A DNA stretch of 64,000 bases, taken from the NCBI GenBank assembly GCA_022709425.1, contig JAKLIW010000002.1, forward strand, positions 62,001 through 126,000, read 5' to 3'. This DNA is from a bacterium (GTDB lineage: Bacteria > UBP6 > UBA1177 > JAKLFG01). The stretch's first letter is position 1. Each line of letters begins with the position of its first letter. The notes below the pieces were generated by a model, which was not told the DNA's origin, did no database searches, and saw only the letters and a program-made list of their open reading frames with translations. Positions 35,780 to 44,570 of the stretch are shown here, piece after piece. The position numbers were made by a program, and so were the translations under genes.

Positions 35780-35811
35780 GTCAGAGGGGTCAGGGCGCAA
35801 GAACTATAGTA
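35780..35811 (+). repeat. REP-like repeat, copy c
   Basis: 32 nt, an inverted match of 34250-34281 (31 of 32) and a direct match of 33247-33272 over 26 nt. It truncates the RHS remnant. Confidence 0.85.
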
Positions 35812-35952
35812 GTGGCTGTCGAATCGTTCTGCCACGGCGAATTCCGTAAGGTTTTGTAGGCATCTTCTAGTCGCGCAATTGACTCCCGCGCGTTGCTGTG
35901 GTATCATCAGCGCGTCGTTATTTGAGCGGTCAACGGGAGAGGGAGGCCGGTC

Positions 35953-36351
35953 ATGCTGAAAAAGTTCACGGTAAAAAGTACGCGCCGTTCCGAATTCATC
36001 GACATCACTCCGAGCGTTGAGGAGACCATCCGGGCAAGCGGCGTCAGGAACGGCATCGCCGTCATCCATGTCTTTCACACCAGCGCGGCGATAACCATCA
36101 ACGAGAACGCCGATCCCGATGTGGCGACCGATCTGGAAGGTTTCATGGCGAAACTCATCCCGCACGAATCGGACTTTCGTCACGCCGAAGGGAACTCCGA
36201 CGCCCATGTCAAGTCGTCGCTATTCGGGCCTTCGATAACCCTGATCGTCGAGGATGGCGCGCCGGCGCTCGGTACGTGGCAGGCGGTCTACCTAGTCGAC
36301 TGGGACGGTCCGCGCACCCGTCAATACGCCGTCAAGGTGCTTGCCGATTAA
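35953..36351 (+). CDS. yjbQ: YjbQ/UPF0047 family protein
   Basis: 132 residues covering the whole family length. VFHTSAAITINENADPDVATDLE, the HAEGNSDAHVKSSLFGPS segment (conserved His and Asp) and GTWQAVYLVDWDGPRTRQ are visible. Family members can show weak thiamine-phosphate synthase activity, but the true role is not settled. GGGAGAGGGAGG precedes ATG 35953. Confidence 0.9.
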   Translation: MLKKFTVKSTRRSEFIDITPSVEETIRASGVRNGIAVIHVFHTSAAITINENADPDVATDLEGFMAKLIPHESDFRHAEGNSDAHVKSSLFGPSITLIVEDGAPALGTWQAVYLVDWDGPRTRQYAVKVLAD

Positions 36352-36441
36352 AGCAAAAAAAGATCGCGCACGTCATTCGCTACACAGCAAAGTTTTTTTC
36401 TAAATGTCGAATAAATGAATGAAAACAATATAATAAAAATC

Positions 36442-36471
36442 TTGACTTAAAGGAAAAGAAGAGGCTATACT
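36442..36471 (+). promoter_or_regulatory. promoter of the VWA lipoprotein gene
   Basis: TTGACT (36442-36447) is followed by TATACT (36466-36471) after 18 bp, 43 bp upstream of ATG 36514. Confidence 0.5.
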
Positions 36472-36513
36472 CTTTCCATGAGTAAGACCACTACACAGTA
36501 CGGGAGGCCCGTT

Positions 36514-38568
36514 ATGAAAAAGATCTCCGTCTATTTTTTCGTACTTCTTGGTTTTTCCCTTTTCCTCGGTTCGGCCTGTTCGTCGAGCGAGGAGAGCGAG
36601 AACATCATCGATATCGGTTCGCCCTGCGTGGGCGAGGGGAATATCTGTGATTGGTCGCAGGACAAAGTTCTGAAGTGCGAGGGCGGCGTATTGGTGCTGA
36701 ACGAGGACTGCGCGGCGGCGGGCAAGACTTGTAAGGGCGGTGCATGCGTGGCAGATGAACAGGTGGGCGGCGACTGTACCGGTAGCGGTTCGGCCTGCGC
36801 CGGCGAGAAAATAGTCGCCTGTACCGAAGGTGCGTGGGTCGAGACGACCGACTGCGCGGCGCAGGATAAGAGCTGTGTTGAGAAAGAGACGGGGCCGGTC
36901 TGCGAAGAGAAGCCGGTGACCGATACCGCTCAGCCCGACGATGTGCAGAACGACGACCCGCAAAGCGACGATCCGGTAGGGTCCGATGAGGATATCGTCA
37001 GCGATCTTTGCACCGATCCGAACGGCGATGAAGATGAGGACGGTATACCCAACGGCATTGACGGGAGCGGGGATAAGGATATTGACGGACTTCCGAATTG
37101 TCTTGACGCCGACTCCGACAATGACGGTTTGTCCGACAGCGAAGAATGTCCCTCTCAGCCCTGCGTGAACAGCGATACCGACGATACCCCCGACTATCTC
37201 GATAAAGATTCGGACAATGACGGGCTTTCGGATAAGGAAGAGGTCGCTGAGGGTACCGAGCCGACCCAGAAAGACACCGACGGTGATGGGTCCGACGATC
37301 TGGCCGAGATCGTCTACGGCTCCGATCCGACCGATGACACCGACACCATTCCCGACGGACTTTTCTTTGTCGTTCTTCCTTATGAAGCGGGAGAAGAGGT
37401 CACCCGGACGCTCGAGTTCAGCACGCTCATTGAGGCGATCGATGTGTTGCTGGTCATCGATGCATCGGGATCCATGGACGGCGAGATCGCACGGGTGCAG
37501 GAAGAGGTCAAGACCAATATCATCGACAAGATAAATGCGCAGTATGCCGATCCCGATTTCGCCGCTTTCGGACTGTCGCGGATCACCTTCGACGGTATCT
37601 CGAATTTCCTGCGCCAGAAAATGACGCTCAATGCCGATGAGATAAAGGCGAGCCTCGACAATATCATGCCGTTGTCCGAAGACAAGTTCAGCGTTCGCAT
37701 CAGTGAGATGGCGAGCGAACCGATCTATCAGAGTTTTGCCGACGCGGCGTTCCATGGTCATGCGTCGCTCTGTCCTCCCGGGATGGGATGCATCGCCGAG
37801 GCGGAGATCGTCATTCCGGAGGCCGACTGCACCGGTCAGGTCGGTACGATAGGGCATGCCTGTTTCCGTAAGAAATCGATGCCGATAGTCATCTACATCA
37901 CCGACGATGTTCATGAGGACTGTGATCCCGACAACAATCCCAACTTTGATCCCTATACCCACTGTGTCTGGCGGGTCGGCGCCGGTCTTGAGAACGGCCA
38001 TACCTTCGATGAGGCGATCGCGATCATGGGGAGCAAGGGAGCCAAGTTCATCGGTATCGATACGTGGAACGCCCTGAACACCGACGGCTCCGCGACCGAT
38101 GCCTCGGAACCGATGGACGACATGAAAAAGATGGCCGAATTGACCGGATCGTTCGATAAGAATGGCAATCCTTTCATTTACCACACCACCACCCCCGAAG
38201 GCGATGGGATGCCTCAACAGATAGGGCAGGCGATCCTCGACCTGACCACGTTTATAGATATGGACGTCACCACCGGCAAGATGTCGGACGACCAGTGCGA
38301 CGGCATCAGCGCCGCCGAGTTCATCAAGTCGTCAACCACCGTCAAGGCCGATCCGACCACCGGCGTGAGCGGACAGACCACGACCACCTTCATCTCGGTT
38401 ACGCAGGGGACCACCGTCTGGTTCGATGTTCATTTCTTCAACGACTTCTGCAAGAACACGACGACTGAACCGGCGGTCTACGATGCGCTGGTCACCGTGC
38501 TCGGCAACGGTTCATATCTCAGCAACCGACTCGTCAAGGTCATCGTCCCCGCCGCCGACGCGCAGTAG
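36514..38568 (+). CDS. lipoprotein with thrombospondin-3 repeats and VWA domain
   Basis: 684 residues. The lipobox Cys is at 22 (SLFLGSAC). Cys-rich EGF-like segments (about 30-135) and an acidic spacer lead into calcium-binding type-3 repeats (about 165-275; DEDGIPNGIDG, DSDNDGLSD). A VWA domain has the metal site DASGSMDG near 315. The later half contains several Cys and is probably part of the extended VWA fold. ATG 36514 has GGGAGG upstream. It probably acts in adhesion or as a metal-dependent binding protein on the surface. Confidence 0.9.
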   Translation: MKKISVYFFVLLGFSLFLGSACSSSEESENIIDIGSPCVGEGNICDWSQDKVLKCEGGVLVLNEDCAAAGKTCKGGACVADEQVGGDCTGSGSACAGEKIVACTEGAWVETTDCAAQDKSCVEKETGPVCEEKPVTDTAQPDDVQNDDPQSDDPVGSDEDIVSDLCTDPNGDEDEDGIPNGIDGSGDKDIDGLPNCLDADSDNDGLSDSEECPSQPCVNSDTDDTPDYLDKDSDNDGLSDKEEVAEGTEPTQKDTDGDGSDDLAEIVYGSDPTDDTDTIPDGLFFVVLPYEAGEEVTRTLEFSTLIEAIDVLLVIDASGSMDGEIARVQEEVKTNIIDKINAQYADPDFAAFGLSRITFDGISNFLRQKMTLNADEIKASLDNIMPLSEDKFSVRISEMASEPIYQSFADAAFHGHASLCPPGMGCIAEAEIVIPEADCTGQVGTIGHACFRKKSMPIVIYITDDVHEDCDPDNNPNFDPYTHCVWRVGAGLENGHTFDEAIAIMGSKGAKFIGIDTWNALNTDGSATDASEPMDDMKKMAELTGSFDKNGNPFIYHTTTPEGDGMPQQIGQAILDLTTFIDMDVTTGKMSDDQCDGISAAEFIKSSTTVKADPTTGVSGQTTTTFISVTQGTTVWFDVHFFNDFCKNTTTEPAVYDALVTVLGNGSYLSNRLVKVIVPAADAQ

Positions 38569-38587
38569 CTCTTCGCTCAAAAAAATG

Positions 38588-38615
38588 TTGACATAATGCG
38601 CTTCTTGGATACAAA
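38588..38615 (+). promoter_or_regulatory. promoter of tRNA-Ala
   Basis: TTGACA (38588-38593) and TACAAA (38610-38615) are 16 bp apart, 12 bp before the tRNA. It may also serve the Thx gene. Confidence 0.5.
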
Positions 38616-38627
38616 TGCTTCCCGCGT

Positions 38628-38703
38628 GGGGCTGTGGCGCAATTGGGAGCGCACTTGAATGGCATTCAAGGGGTCGACAGTTCGAACCTGTTCAGCTCCA
38701 CCA
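38628..38703 (+). tRNA. tRNA-Ala (anticodon GGC)
   Basis: 76 nt fold into a cloverleaf. The acceptor GGGGCTG pairs with CAGCTCC (one G-U), and the D stem is GCGC/GCGC. The anticodon stem CTTGA/TCAAG encloses ATGGCAT, giving anticodon GGC for Ala. The T loop is TTCGAAC. CCA is encoded. Confidence 0.93.
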
Positions 38704-38751
38704 TTTTTTTTGTTTTGACGGTCGTTGAATAGACCCTTGACGGAGGATCCC

Positions 38752-38868
38752 ATGGGAAGAGGCGATAAACGGTCCAAGAAAGGCAAGATCTGGCGCGCGT
38801 CGCACGGCAAGACCCGTCCCAGCAGCCAGAAGATCCGTTCCAACAAGAAGAAAGCGGAAGAGAAGTAG
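38752..38868 (+). CDS. 30S ribosomal protein Thx
   Basis: 38 residues: MGRGDKRSKKGKIW start and a very basic remainder. The N-terminal MGxGDKxxKxGKI pattern is that of ribosomal protein Thx (S31), which binds the top of the 30S head. CGGAGGATCC precedes the ATG. It lies just after tRNA-Ala and may share its transcript. Confidence 0.88.
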   Translation: MGRGDKRSKKGKIWRASHGKTRPSSQKIRSNKKKAEEK

Positions 38869-38908
38869 TTCTCAGCCCCGGCAAAAGGGCTTCTGTGTAC
38901 GATATCAC

Positions 38909-40027
38909 CTAAAAACCGAGTGCGGCGCCCGTCGCGAAAGTAGCGAGCCAGTGTTCTCCGCCGTAACCCGACTGTCCCATGTCGGCGAAGCCCTTTTCGC
39001 AGTGTATCCCGGCCAGCCGTTCATAGGCAGTCCGCCGCGGGTCGTTCGTCGGAAGGGCCTGCGCGATGCCGCTGAAGCTCCACGCCCGCTGGAGCATGAG
39101 GCCGATGAGATGGCCGATGGCGTAATCTTTCTTGTCGAGCACCACCGGCGGCGCCGAAAGGTTCTTGAATTGCGGCGATGCGGGGTCGGGTAGGAAGGCG
39201 GTCAGCCACGCGACGAACTCTTTCTGCGGCAGGATGCGCCGCAGGAGATCGGCCTCGGCGAGACAGGGCGATATGAAGTCGATGCCCGACGGTTCGTAGG
39301 CAACGGGACATTGGGTGTCGGCGAGATAGAAGTCGCGCGACCGGCTGACGATGACCTTTTCGAGTTCGGCGTCCTTCACCGTCCGGGCATAGTCGAGCAT
39401 GTGGATGAGCGAGAAGGCGAGATTTGCGTGAACGCCGGTCCGAACCGGAAAGGAGAGGCGCGGCAGGTAGTCGCGCGTTTTCTCGGCGATGTGCGCGGCG
39501 AGTGGCCGGAGGGCGTCGCGCCATTTCAGGGCGTCGGGGTCGTTCCACCCTTCCAGTTCGGCGGCGAGCCGGAGGAGCCACGCCCAGCCGTAGGTCCGCT
39601 CGAAGGTCTTCCCGGGGCTCGACTTCAGGTATTCGACCTCTTTGGCGATCTTTTCAGGGGTCAGGTGCTCCGAGAGTTTCGCCCGTATCGCCGGGGCGTT
39701 CGCCATGCCGGGGAAATTTTTGAGCAGTTTCACCATCGTCCAGTGACCGTGGACCGATGAATGCCAGTCGAAACAACCGGCGAAGGCGGGATTGTTGAGC
39801 CGCGTCGGCTTGAGGTCTTCTTCCTTTTCATAGAGATAGCACTGCTTGTTCGGGTACTCGGTGTCGCTGCATTTGAGCGTGAGCGCCGCGAGTTCGGCCG
39901 CCTTTTGCGCATCGATAACGGGACAGGCTCCGGCCGGTTCAGGTGGCGGTGTCTGAACGAGGGGTGTTTCGGTGCGGCCACAGGCGAGAAGTGTACACAG
40001 AAGAAAAAAGAAAAAAAACTGTTTCAT
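38909..40027 (-). CDS. DUF2891-family lipoprotein
   Basis: 372 residues. The lipobox Cys is at 16 (LLCTLLAC). The rest is a helical DUF2891 domain: FDWHSSVHGHWTM, RTYGWAWLLRLAAELEGW, RTGVHANLAFSL, and the end GGEHWLATFATGAAL. The many conserved His/Trp suggest an alpha/alpha-toroid enzyme, but no reaction is known. ATG 40027 is preceded by GGAGGAGG. A longer upstream reading is unsupported. Confidence 0.85.
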   Translation of the reverse strand: MKQFFFFFLLCTLLACGRTETPLVQTPPPEPAGACPVIDAQKAAELAALTLKCSDTEYPNKQCYLYEKEEDLKPTRLNNPAFAGCFDWHSSVHGHWTMVKLLKNFPGMANAPAIRAKLSEHLTPEKIAKEVEYLKSSPGKTFERTYGWAWLLRLAAELEGWNDPDALKWRDALRPLAAHIAEKTRDYLPRLSFPVRTGVHANLAFSLIHMLDYARTVKDAELEKVIVSRSRDFYLADTQCPVAYEPSGIDFISPCLAEADLLRRILPQKEFVAWLTAFLPDPASPQFKNLSAPPVVLDKKDYAIGHLIGLMLQRAWSFSGIAQALPTNDPRRTAYERLAGIHCEKGFADMGQSGYGGEHWLATFATGAALGF

Positions 40028-40147
40028 GGGACCTCCTCCGTCGGTTGGCTGGAGCATCATAGTGCGTGAGAATAAAAGATGCAAAGAAGATATCCTAAAA
40101 AGAGTATTGAATAAAGCGACAGGCAATTCGTCTTTTGCCCGCTATCG

Positions 40148-40175
40148 TTGACAAAAGCGGAACCAGAGGTATAGT
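40148..40175 (+). promoter_or_regulatory. promoter of the beta-helix lipoprotein gene
   Basis: TTGACA (40148-40153) and TATAGT (40170-40175) are separated by 16 bp, 38 bp before ATG 40214. Confidence 0.6.
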
Positions 40176-40213
40176 ACATGGCGTTTGTTTTTTTACTTCA
40201 GGAGGAGGTTTTC

Positions 40214-42010
40214 ATGAAGAAGTTCCAGTTATTGACCGTTGCGCTCGTTATGGCGGCCTTTTTTGTGGTCGCGTGCGACGACAACAAGAAAGAAGATATC
40301 GATGATGTGGTTACCGACACCGATGAGGCCTCTGACGATCTGATCGACGATGCGGTGGTTACCGACACGACGACCGATACCGTTACCGACACGACCGATA
40401 CGGCCGTTGCCGACGAGGATCTGCTCGCCGCAGACGATGACGTGGTTGCTTGCCCGGTGACCGCGACGGTTGAACACGACGGCGAAGAGCTGACCGCCGC
40501 CGCCGCGTGGACCGGTTCCCATCTCATTAAGGGGACGCTGTATGTCAAGGCGGCGTTGACGCTTGATGAATGCACCAAAGTGATCATGGAAGAGAACGCC
40601 AAGATCGTCATTCAGGATGGCGGATCGATGGTGGTCAGTGGTACGGCCGATCATATCGTTACCTTCGCTTCCGCCAAGGCGGCTCCTGCGGCGGGCGATT
40701 GGGCGGGTATCGAGATCTATGAGACCGCGTCGAGCGGCAACAGCTTCCAGTACACCGCCTTCTCCCACGGCGGCGGTGATGATTACGGCGTGATCTGGGT
40801 CGCGGGCGAAGCGTCGGTCGCTATCGACAACTGCCTGTTCACCGACATTCAGAAATACGGTATTATGTTCGAAAATGGTGCGGAGATAGAGAGTTTCACC
40901 GGCAACCAGTTCGCCGGGGTCGATGCTTACCCGATCTGGGTCGGCGCGAACGCCGTGGCGAAACTTTCCCCGATCGTCACCAACGATGTCACCGACCGCG
41001 TGCTCATACGGGCCGAGGATGTCGTTGATGCCGGTACGTGGAAGAACCTCTCGATCGGCTATGAGGTCGATTATCTCTATATCAACCAGCCGATCACGCT
41101 GGAAGCGGGAACCGCCTTCTACCTGAACCAGAACTCCCACTTCACCCTTCGTGACGGCGGTTCGCTCATCGCGGTCGGCACGGAACTCGCCCCGATAGTT
41201 TTCACCTCGGCGAAAGCGGCTCCGGGCGCGGGCGACTGGAAGGGCATCCTGATCTATGAGACCGCCTCGAATGACAGCGCTTTTGAGAATGTCATGTTCC
41301 AATACGGCGGCGGTGACGACTATGGCGTGATCTGGGTGGATGGCGGCGCGTCGGTTTCCATAGACAACTGCAAGTTCCACGAGATACAGAGCTACGGCAT
41401 CACCTTCGAGAACGGCGCCGAGATCGGCAGTTTTACCGGCAATGAGTTCACCGTGGTCGACACCTATCCCGTTTGGATCGGCGCGAACAGTGTGCCGGCG
41501 CTCGACCCGATCGTCACCGATGGTTTGAGCGACGCCCTCGTGAAGGTCCGCGCCGAGGATATCGACGACACCGGTACTTGGCAGAATCTTTCGATCGGTT
41601 ACGATATCGACTATCTCTATGTTCACAAGCCGATCACCATCGCGGCCGGAACGACCCTCTACCTGCATGACAACTCCCATATCACCATTCGCGACGGCGG
41701 CGCTCTTGCTCTTGCGGGTACCGAGACCGACCATGTCACCATCACCAGCTACAAGGATGTTCCGTCGGCGGGCGATTGGAAGACCATCCTGCTCTACAGC
41801 ACCGGCAGCAACGCCGCCAACATCTTCACCTACGCCGACATCAAGTACGGCGGCGGCGATGACTACGGCCAGCTGTGGGTCGAGGACGGTGCGTCGGTGG
41901 TCCTCGATCATGTCGTTTTTTCGAACGGTCAGACCTGTGATGTCACCAATGATAACGGTGGCGCCACCATCACGGAGACTGCCAGCACGCTGACCGATTG
42001 CGTCATCTAA
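40214..42010 (+). CDS. beta-helix repeat lipoprotein
   Basis: 598 residues. The lipobox Cys is at 21 (AAFFVVAC). An acidic Asp/Thr spacer covers about 25-85. Then come about three repeats of ~175 residues, each with GDW-x-IL-I-YET, GGGDDYGVIWV, ENGAEI-x-SFTGN and LSIGY-x-xDYLY-type segments, as in parallel beta-helix proteins. ATG 40214 has GGAGGAGG upstream. It is probably a surface or secreted structural/binding protein; no catalytic residues were recognised. Confidence 0.88.
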   Translation: MKKFQLLTVALVMAAFFVVACDDNKKEDIDDVVTDTDEASDDLIDDAVVTDTTTDTVTDTTDTAVADEDLLAADDDVVACPVTATVEHDGEELTAAAAWTGSHLIKGTLYVKAALTLDECTKVIMEENAKIVIQDGGSMVVSGTADHIVTFASAKAAPAAGDWAGIEIYETASSGNSFQYTAFSHGGGDDYGVIWVAGEASVAIDNCLFTDIQKYGIMFENGAEIESFTGNQFAGVDAYPIWVGANAVAKLSPIVTNDVTDRVLIRAEDVVDAGTWKNLSIGYEVDYLYINQPITLEAGTAFYLNQNSHFTLRDGGSLIAVGTELAPIVFTSAKAAPGAGDWKGILIYETASNDSAFENVMFQYGGGDDYGVIWVDGGASVSIDNCKFHEIQSYGITFENGAEIGSFTGNEFTVVDTYPVWIGANSVPALDPIVTDGLSDALVKVRAEDIDDTGTWQNLSIGYDIDYLYVHKPITIAAGTTLYLHDNSHITIRDGGALALAGTETDHVTITSYKDVPSAGDWKTILLYSTGSNAANIFTYADIKYGGGDDYGQLWVEDGASVVLDHVVFSNGQTCDVTNDNGGATITETASTLTDCVI

Positions 42011-42036
42011 GCTAAGAGAATTTTACGAAGATCATG

Positions 42037-42065
42037 GGGCGGCCCGTTGCGGCCGCCCTTTTTTT
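42037..42065 (+). terminator. intrinsic terminator after the beta-helix gene
   Basis: GGGCGGCC (42037-42044) pairs with GGCCGCCC (42051-42058) around a 6-nt loop, followed by seven T. It lies between two convergent genes. Confidence 0.88.
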
Positions 42066-42068
42066 AGA

Positions 42069-44399
42069 TCAGAGCGTTACGAGAGCGCAGCCGCCGTCGC
42101 TTTTTTTGGTGACGGTATCGGTATCGGCGATCTCATCGGCGGTCAACTCATCGTCGGTCGCGATGCTGTCGTCGGCGGTGATGCTGTCATCGTCGCTTGC
42201 GGCGATGCAGTCTTCGGTGCTGGTGCGTGACGGGGTCGCCGCGATGTAGACCACCAAGCCTTCCCCGGCGAGATTCACGAACTGGAGATAGTAACGCGCT
42301 CCCGGCTCGAGTTTCTTCAACAGGTACTCGTTATTCTTGGGTTCCAGAACCGTGTCGACATCGACCGGCACCGGATAGTTGTTCAGATCGTAGTGGATCG
42401 GCTTGTCTTTGCGGGCGTAAAGATAATAGTAGGGGTTGCTGCCGCTGCCGGTCTGCGAATTGGCGTAGCCGGTACCGGTGACGGTAAGGGTGTCCATGCA
42501 TTCGGGCATATCGATGTAGAACTGGACGTAGGCCGGCGCTATCTTCGTTTCGGTGCCCTGCACATCGGCCATGAATGAGGTCTCTGGTGCGCCGTAAGCG
42601 GCATCGGTCCCGCCGGAAAAGATATAGTCGACCTTTTGGGTGATGTCGCGCGCCCGTATCGGTTCGTTGAATCCGCGCTCTTCGAGTAAGGTCTCGACCG
42701 CGGTCTTGAGCGGGGCGAACTTCGGGTCGTTCTCGACCTCGGAGAGCATGATGGCGGCGTAATCCTGCGGGGTGGCCTGCGCGTCGGTGAATGACATCAG
42801 CATGCGGATGAAGAGGCGCGCGAAGTCGTCGCGGGTAAGACCTTTGGCGATCCCGGCCTGATAGAGCGCCCAATTGGTTCCGACGAAGGGGAGTCCGTCG
42901 TGGTGCGATTCACCGGTGAAGTCCTCGTTGATGAGATTCGCGTTGTCGGCGCGCCGCATGCAGTAGAAGCCATCCTCTCCTTTCTGGTAGCCCGCCATCC
43001 CGGCGAGTCCTTCTGATGCGTATTCGCCCAGACAGGCATCCTGCGACATGATGAAGGAGAAACTGTCGGCGATACCTTCGTTGATGCCGATGGGGACATT
43101 CGAGAAGCCGTACTGGTCGGCGAAGGGCATCGGGCTCAACTGAGAAGTGGTCGCTTCGACGGCATGGCCGAATTCGTGATAGACCACGTCGCCGTCATAG
43201 GCGAAATCGGTCTTGCTTCCCTGTCCGAAAACCATGAGGTCTCCCTGATAGGGAAAATCGGCGAAGAAAATATCGTTGAATCCCGGCTGGTTCGGCGAGA
43301 AGAAGGCGTTATCCATCGGTCCCAAACCGCCGCTCTGCGAGGGATACTGGAAGTTGGCGACGACGATAAGCGGATTGGGGTTCTCGGTCCCGGCCTTGTG
43401 GCCGCTCAGGTAATGGAATCCGTCGATCTCGAGTTCGCGCAGAAACTTATATATTTTTGAGGCATGATAGTACATCGATACCTCGGGATAGATGTCCTGT
43501 GCATCGAACTTGAGATCGAGTCCGTTCTGCCAGTCCTCATAGATGAAACTGCCGTTCTTGTTCTTATCGGCCATCTGCGTGGGGGTGCAGACCGGGATCT
43601 CGCCGTAGCCTTGCACGACGGTCGTTTTTCCCTCGTCGGGGCAGTTGGTGGCGACGATCGCGCGCACTCCCTCCGCATCGGCAACGGCGGTCAGTTTGCC
43701 GTCGGCTGGGTCTATCCATGGCAGTTCAACTTCGATGGGGGAGGGGTTTCGCAGGGGATTGGTTTCGAAGACCTTGGCCATGTCGGTCGGTTCGGCCGAA
43801 CGGGTGTCGGTGCCGCCCGAAAGAAGCGCGCCGGTCCGCGCATCGACGTAGTGGAAGCGACCGTCAATGATCGAGGTCGGAGCGAGCCGCACCTTCCACG
43901 CCAGCTGCCAGTTGCCCCGGTGACGGATCACCCGCAGTTCGCTCGAGTGTTTCGGGGTGTTGGTCGTCGCGGTGCCGGTCAGTGCGGTGAGGGCGGTGCG
44001 AGCCGCCTGCGCGGCGCTGATGCGCGGCGTAGTGTCGATCGCTATCTTGCCCATGGCGTTGGTGATGCGGTATACTTTGCCGTCGCGGATGGCGACGGTC
44101 GTGGCGGCGCCGTCGACCGGAACGCCGTTGACCGTGTAGTCATAACGGAACACATGGATGCCGTCGTGGGCGATGTGTCGCGCGAGGGTCGGCCGCGCCA
44201 TCGTCCCGGGGAGATAGGTCGGCAGGAATTCGCGGGTCATCCAACGGGAGACCGCCGTTTCGTCAGCCGCGAGCGCGATGCCCGGTGCGGCGATGAAGGT
44301 GGGAATGTCCTGCTTGAAGGTGATCTTCGGCGCCGGTACCGCAGCGGCGCAGAGCGACAGGGTCGATAAGATCAATAATGCCAGCAACGTTTTCTTCAT
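42069..44399 (-). CDS. secreted M4/thermolysin-like metalloprotease
   Basis: 776 residues. A signal peptide (about 1-19) is followed by an FTP/PepSY-like propeptide to about 230. The gluzincin catalytic domain has HEFGH (zinc His/Glu) near 430 and the third ligand in GINEGIADSFS. A C-terminal region of pre-peptidase type follows, then an acidic Asp-rich spacer and the short tail GGCALVTL with a single Cys. It is secreted and probably surface-held. The Cys tail may be a sorting signal; this is inferred. Confidence 0.9.
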   Translation of the reverse strand: MKKTLLALLILSTLSLCAAAVPAPKITFKQDIPTFIAAPGIALAADETAVSRWMTREFLPTYLPGTMARPTLARHIAHDGIHVFRYDYTVNGVPVDGAATTVAIRDGKVYRITNAMGKIAIDTTPRISAAQAARTALTALTGTATTNTPKHSSELRVIRHRGNWQLAWKVRLAPTSIIDGRFHYVDARTGALLSGGTDTRSAEPTDMAKVFETNPLRNPSPIEVELPWIDPADGKLTAVADAEGVRAIVATNCPDEGKTTVVQGYGEIPVCTPTQMADKNKNGSFIYEDWQNGLDLKFDAQDIYPEVSMYYHASKIYKFLRELEIDGFHYLSGHKAGTENPNPLIVVANFQYPSQSGGLGPMDNAFFSPNQPGFNDIFFADFPYQGDLMVFGQGSKTDFAYDGDVVYHEFGHAVEATTSQLSPMPFADQYGFSNVPIGINEGIADSFSFIMSQDACLGEYASEGLAGMAGYQKGEDGFYCMRRADNANLINEDFTGESHHDGLPFVGTNWALYQAGIAKGLTRDDFARLFIRMLMSFTDAQATPQDYAAIMLSEVENDPKFAPLKTAVETLLEERGFNEPIRARDITQKVDYIFSGGTDAAYGAPETSFMADVQGTETKIAPAYVQFYIDMPECMDTLTVTGTGYANSQTGSGSNPYYYLYARKDKPIHYDLNNYPVPVDVDTVLEPKNNEYLLKKLEPGARYYLQFVNLAGEGLVVYIAATPSRTSTEDCIAASDDDSITADDSIATDDELTADEIADTDTVTKKSDGGCALVTL

Positions 44400-44570
44400 G
44401 GGATACTCCGTATGTGGTGAGACAAAGATACACCTCTCATACCCACGATACGAGCAAAGAATATTCCGAGGTTATTATCCGAATAATGTCGGGGAGATGG
44501 ATTCTTGCCTCTTTATTTGCGCATGAGCACGGTGTGTGGTAACATGCACCGTCTTTTTGCGAGGTGCATC

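Noticed and set aside
39655..39675. GGGGTCAGG inside the DUF2891 gene as another REP copy
   Set aside because: Only the core 9-mer matches, inside coding sequence and without the rest of the repeat.
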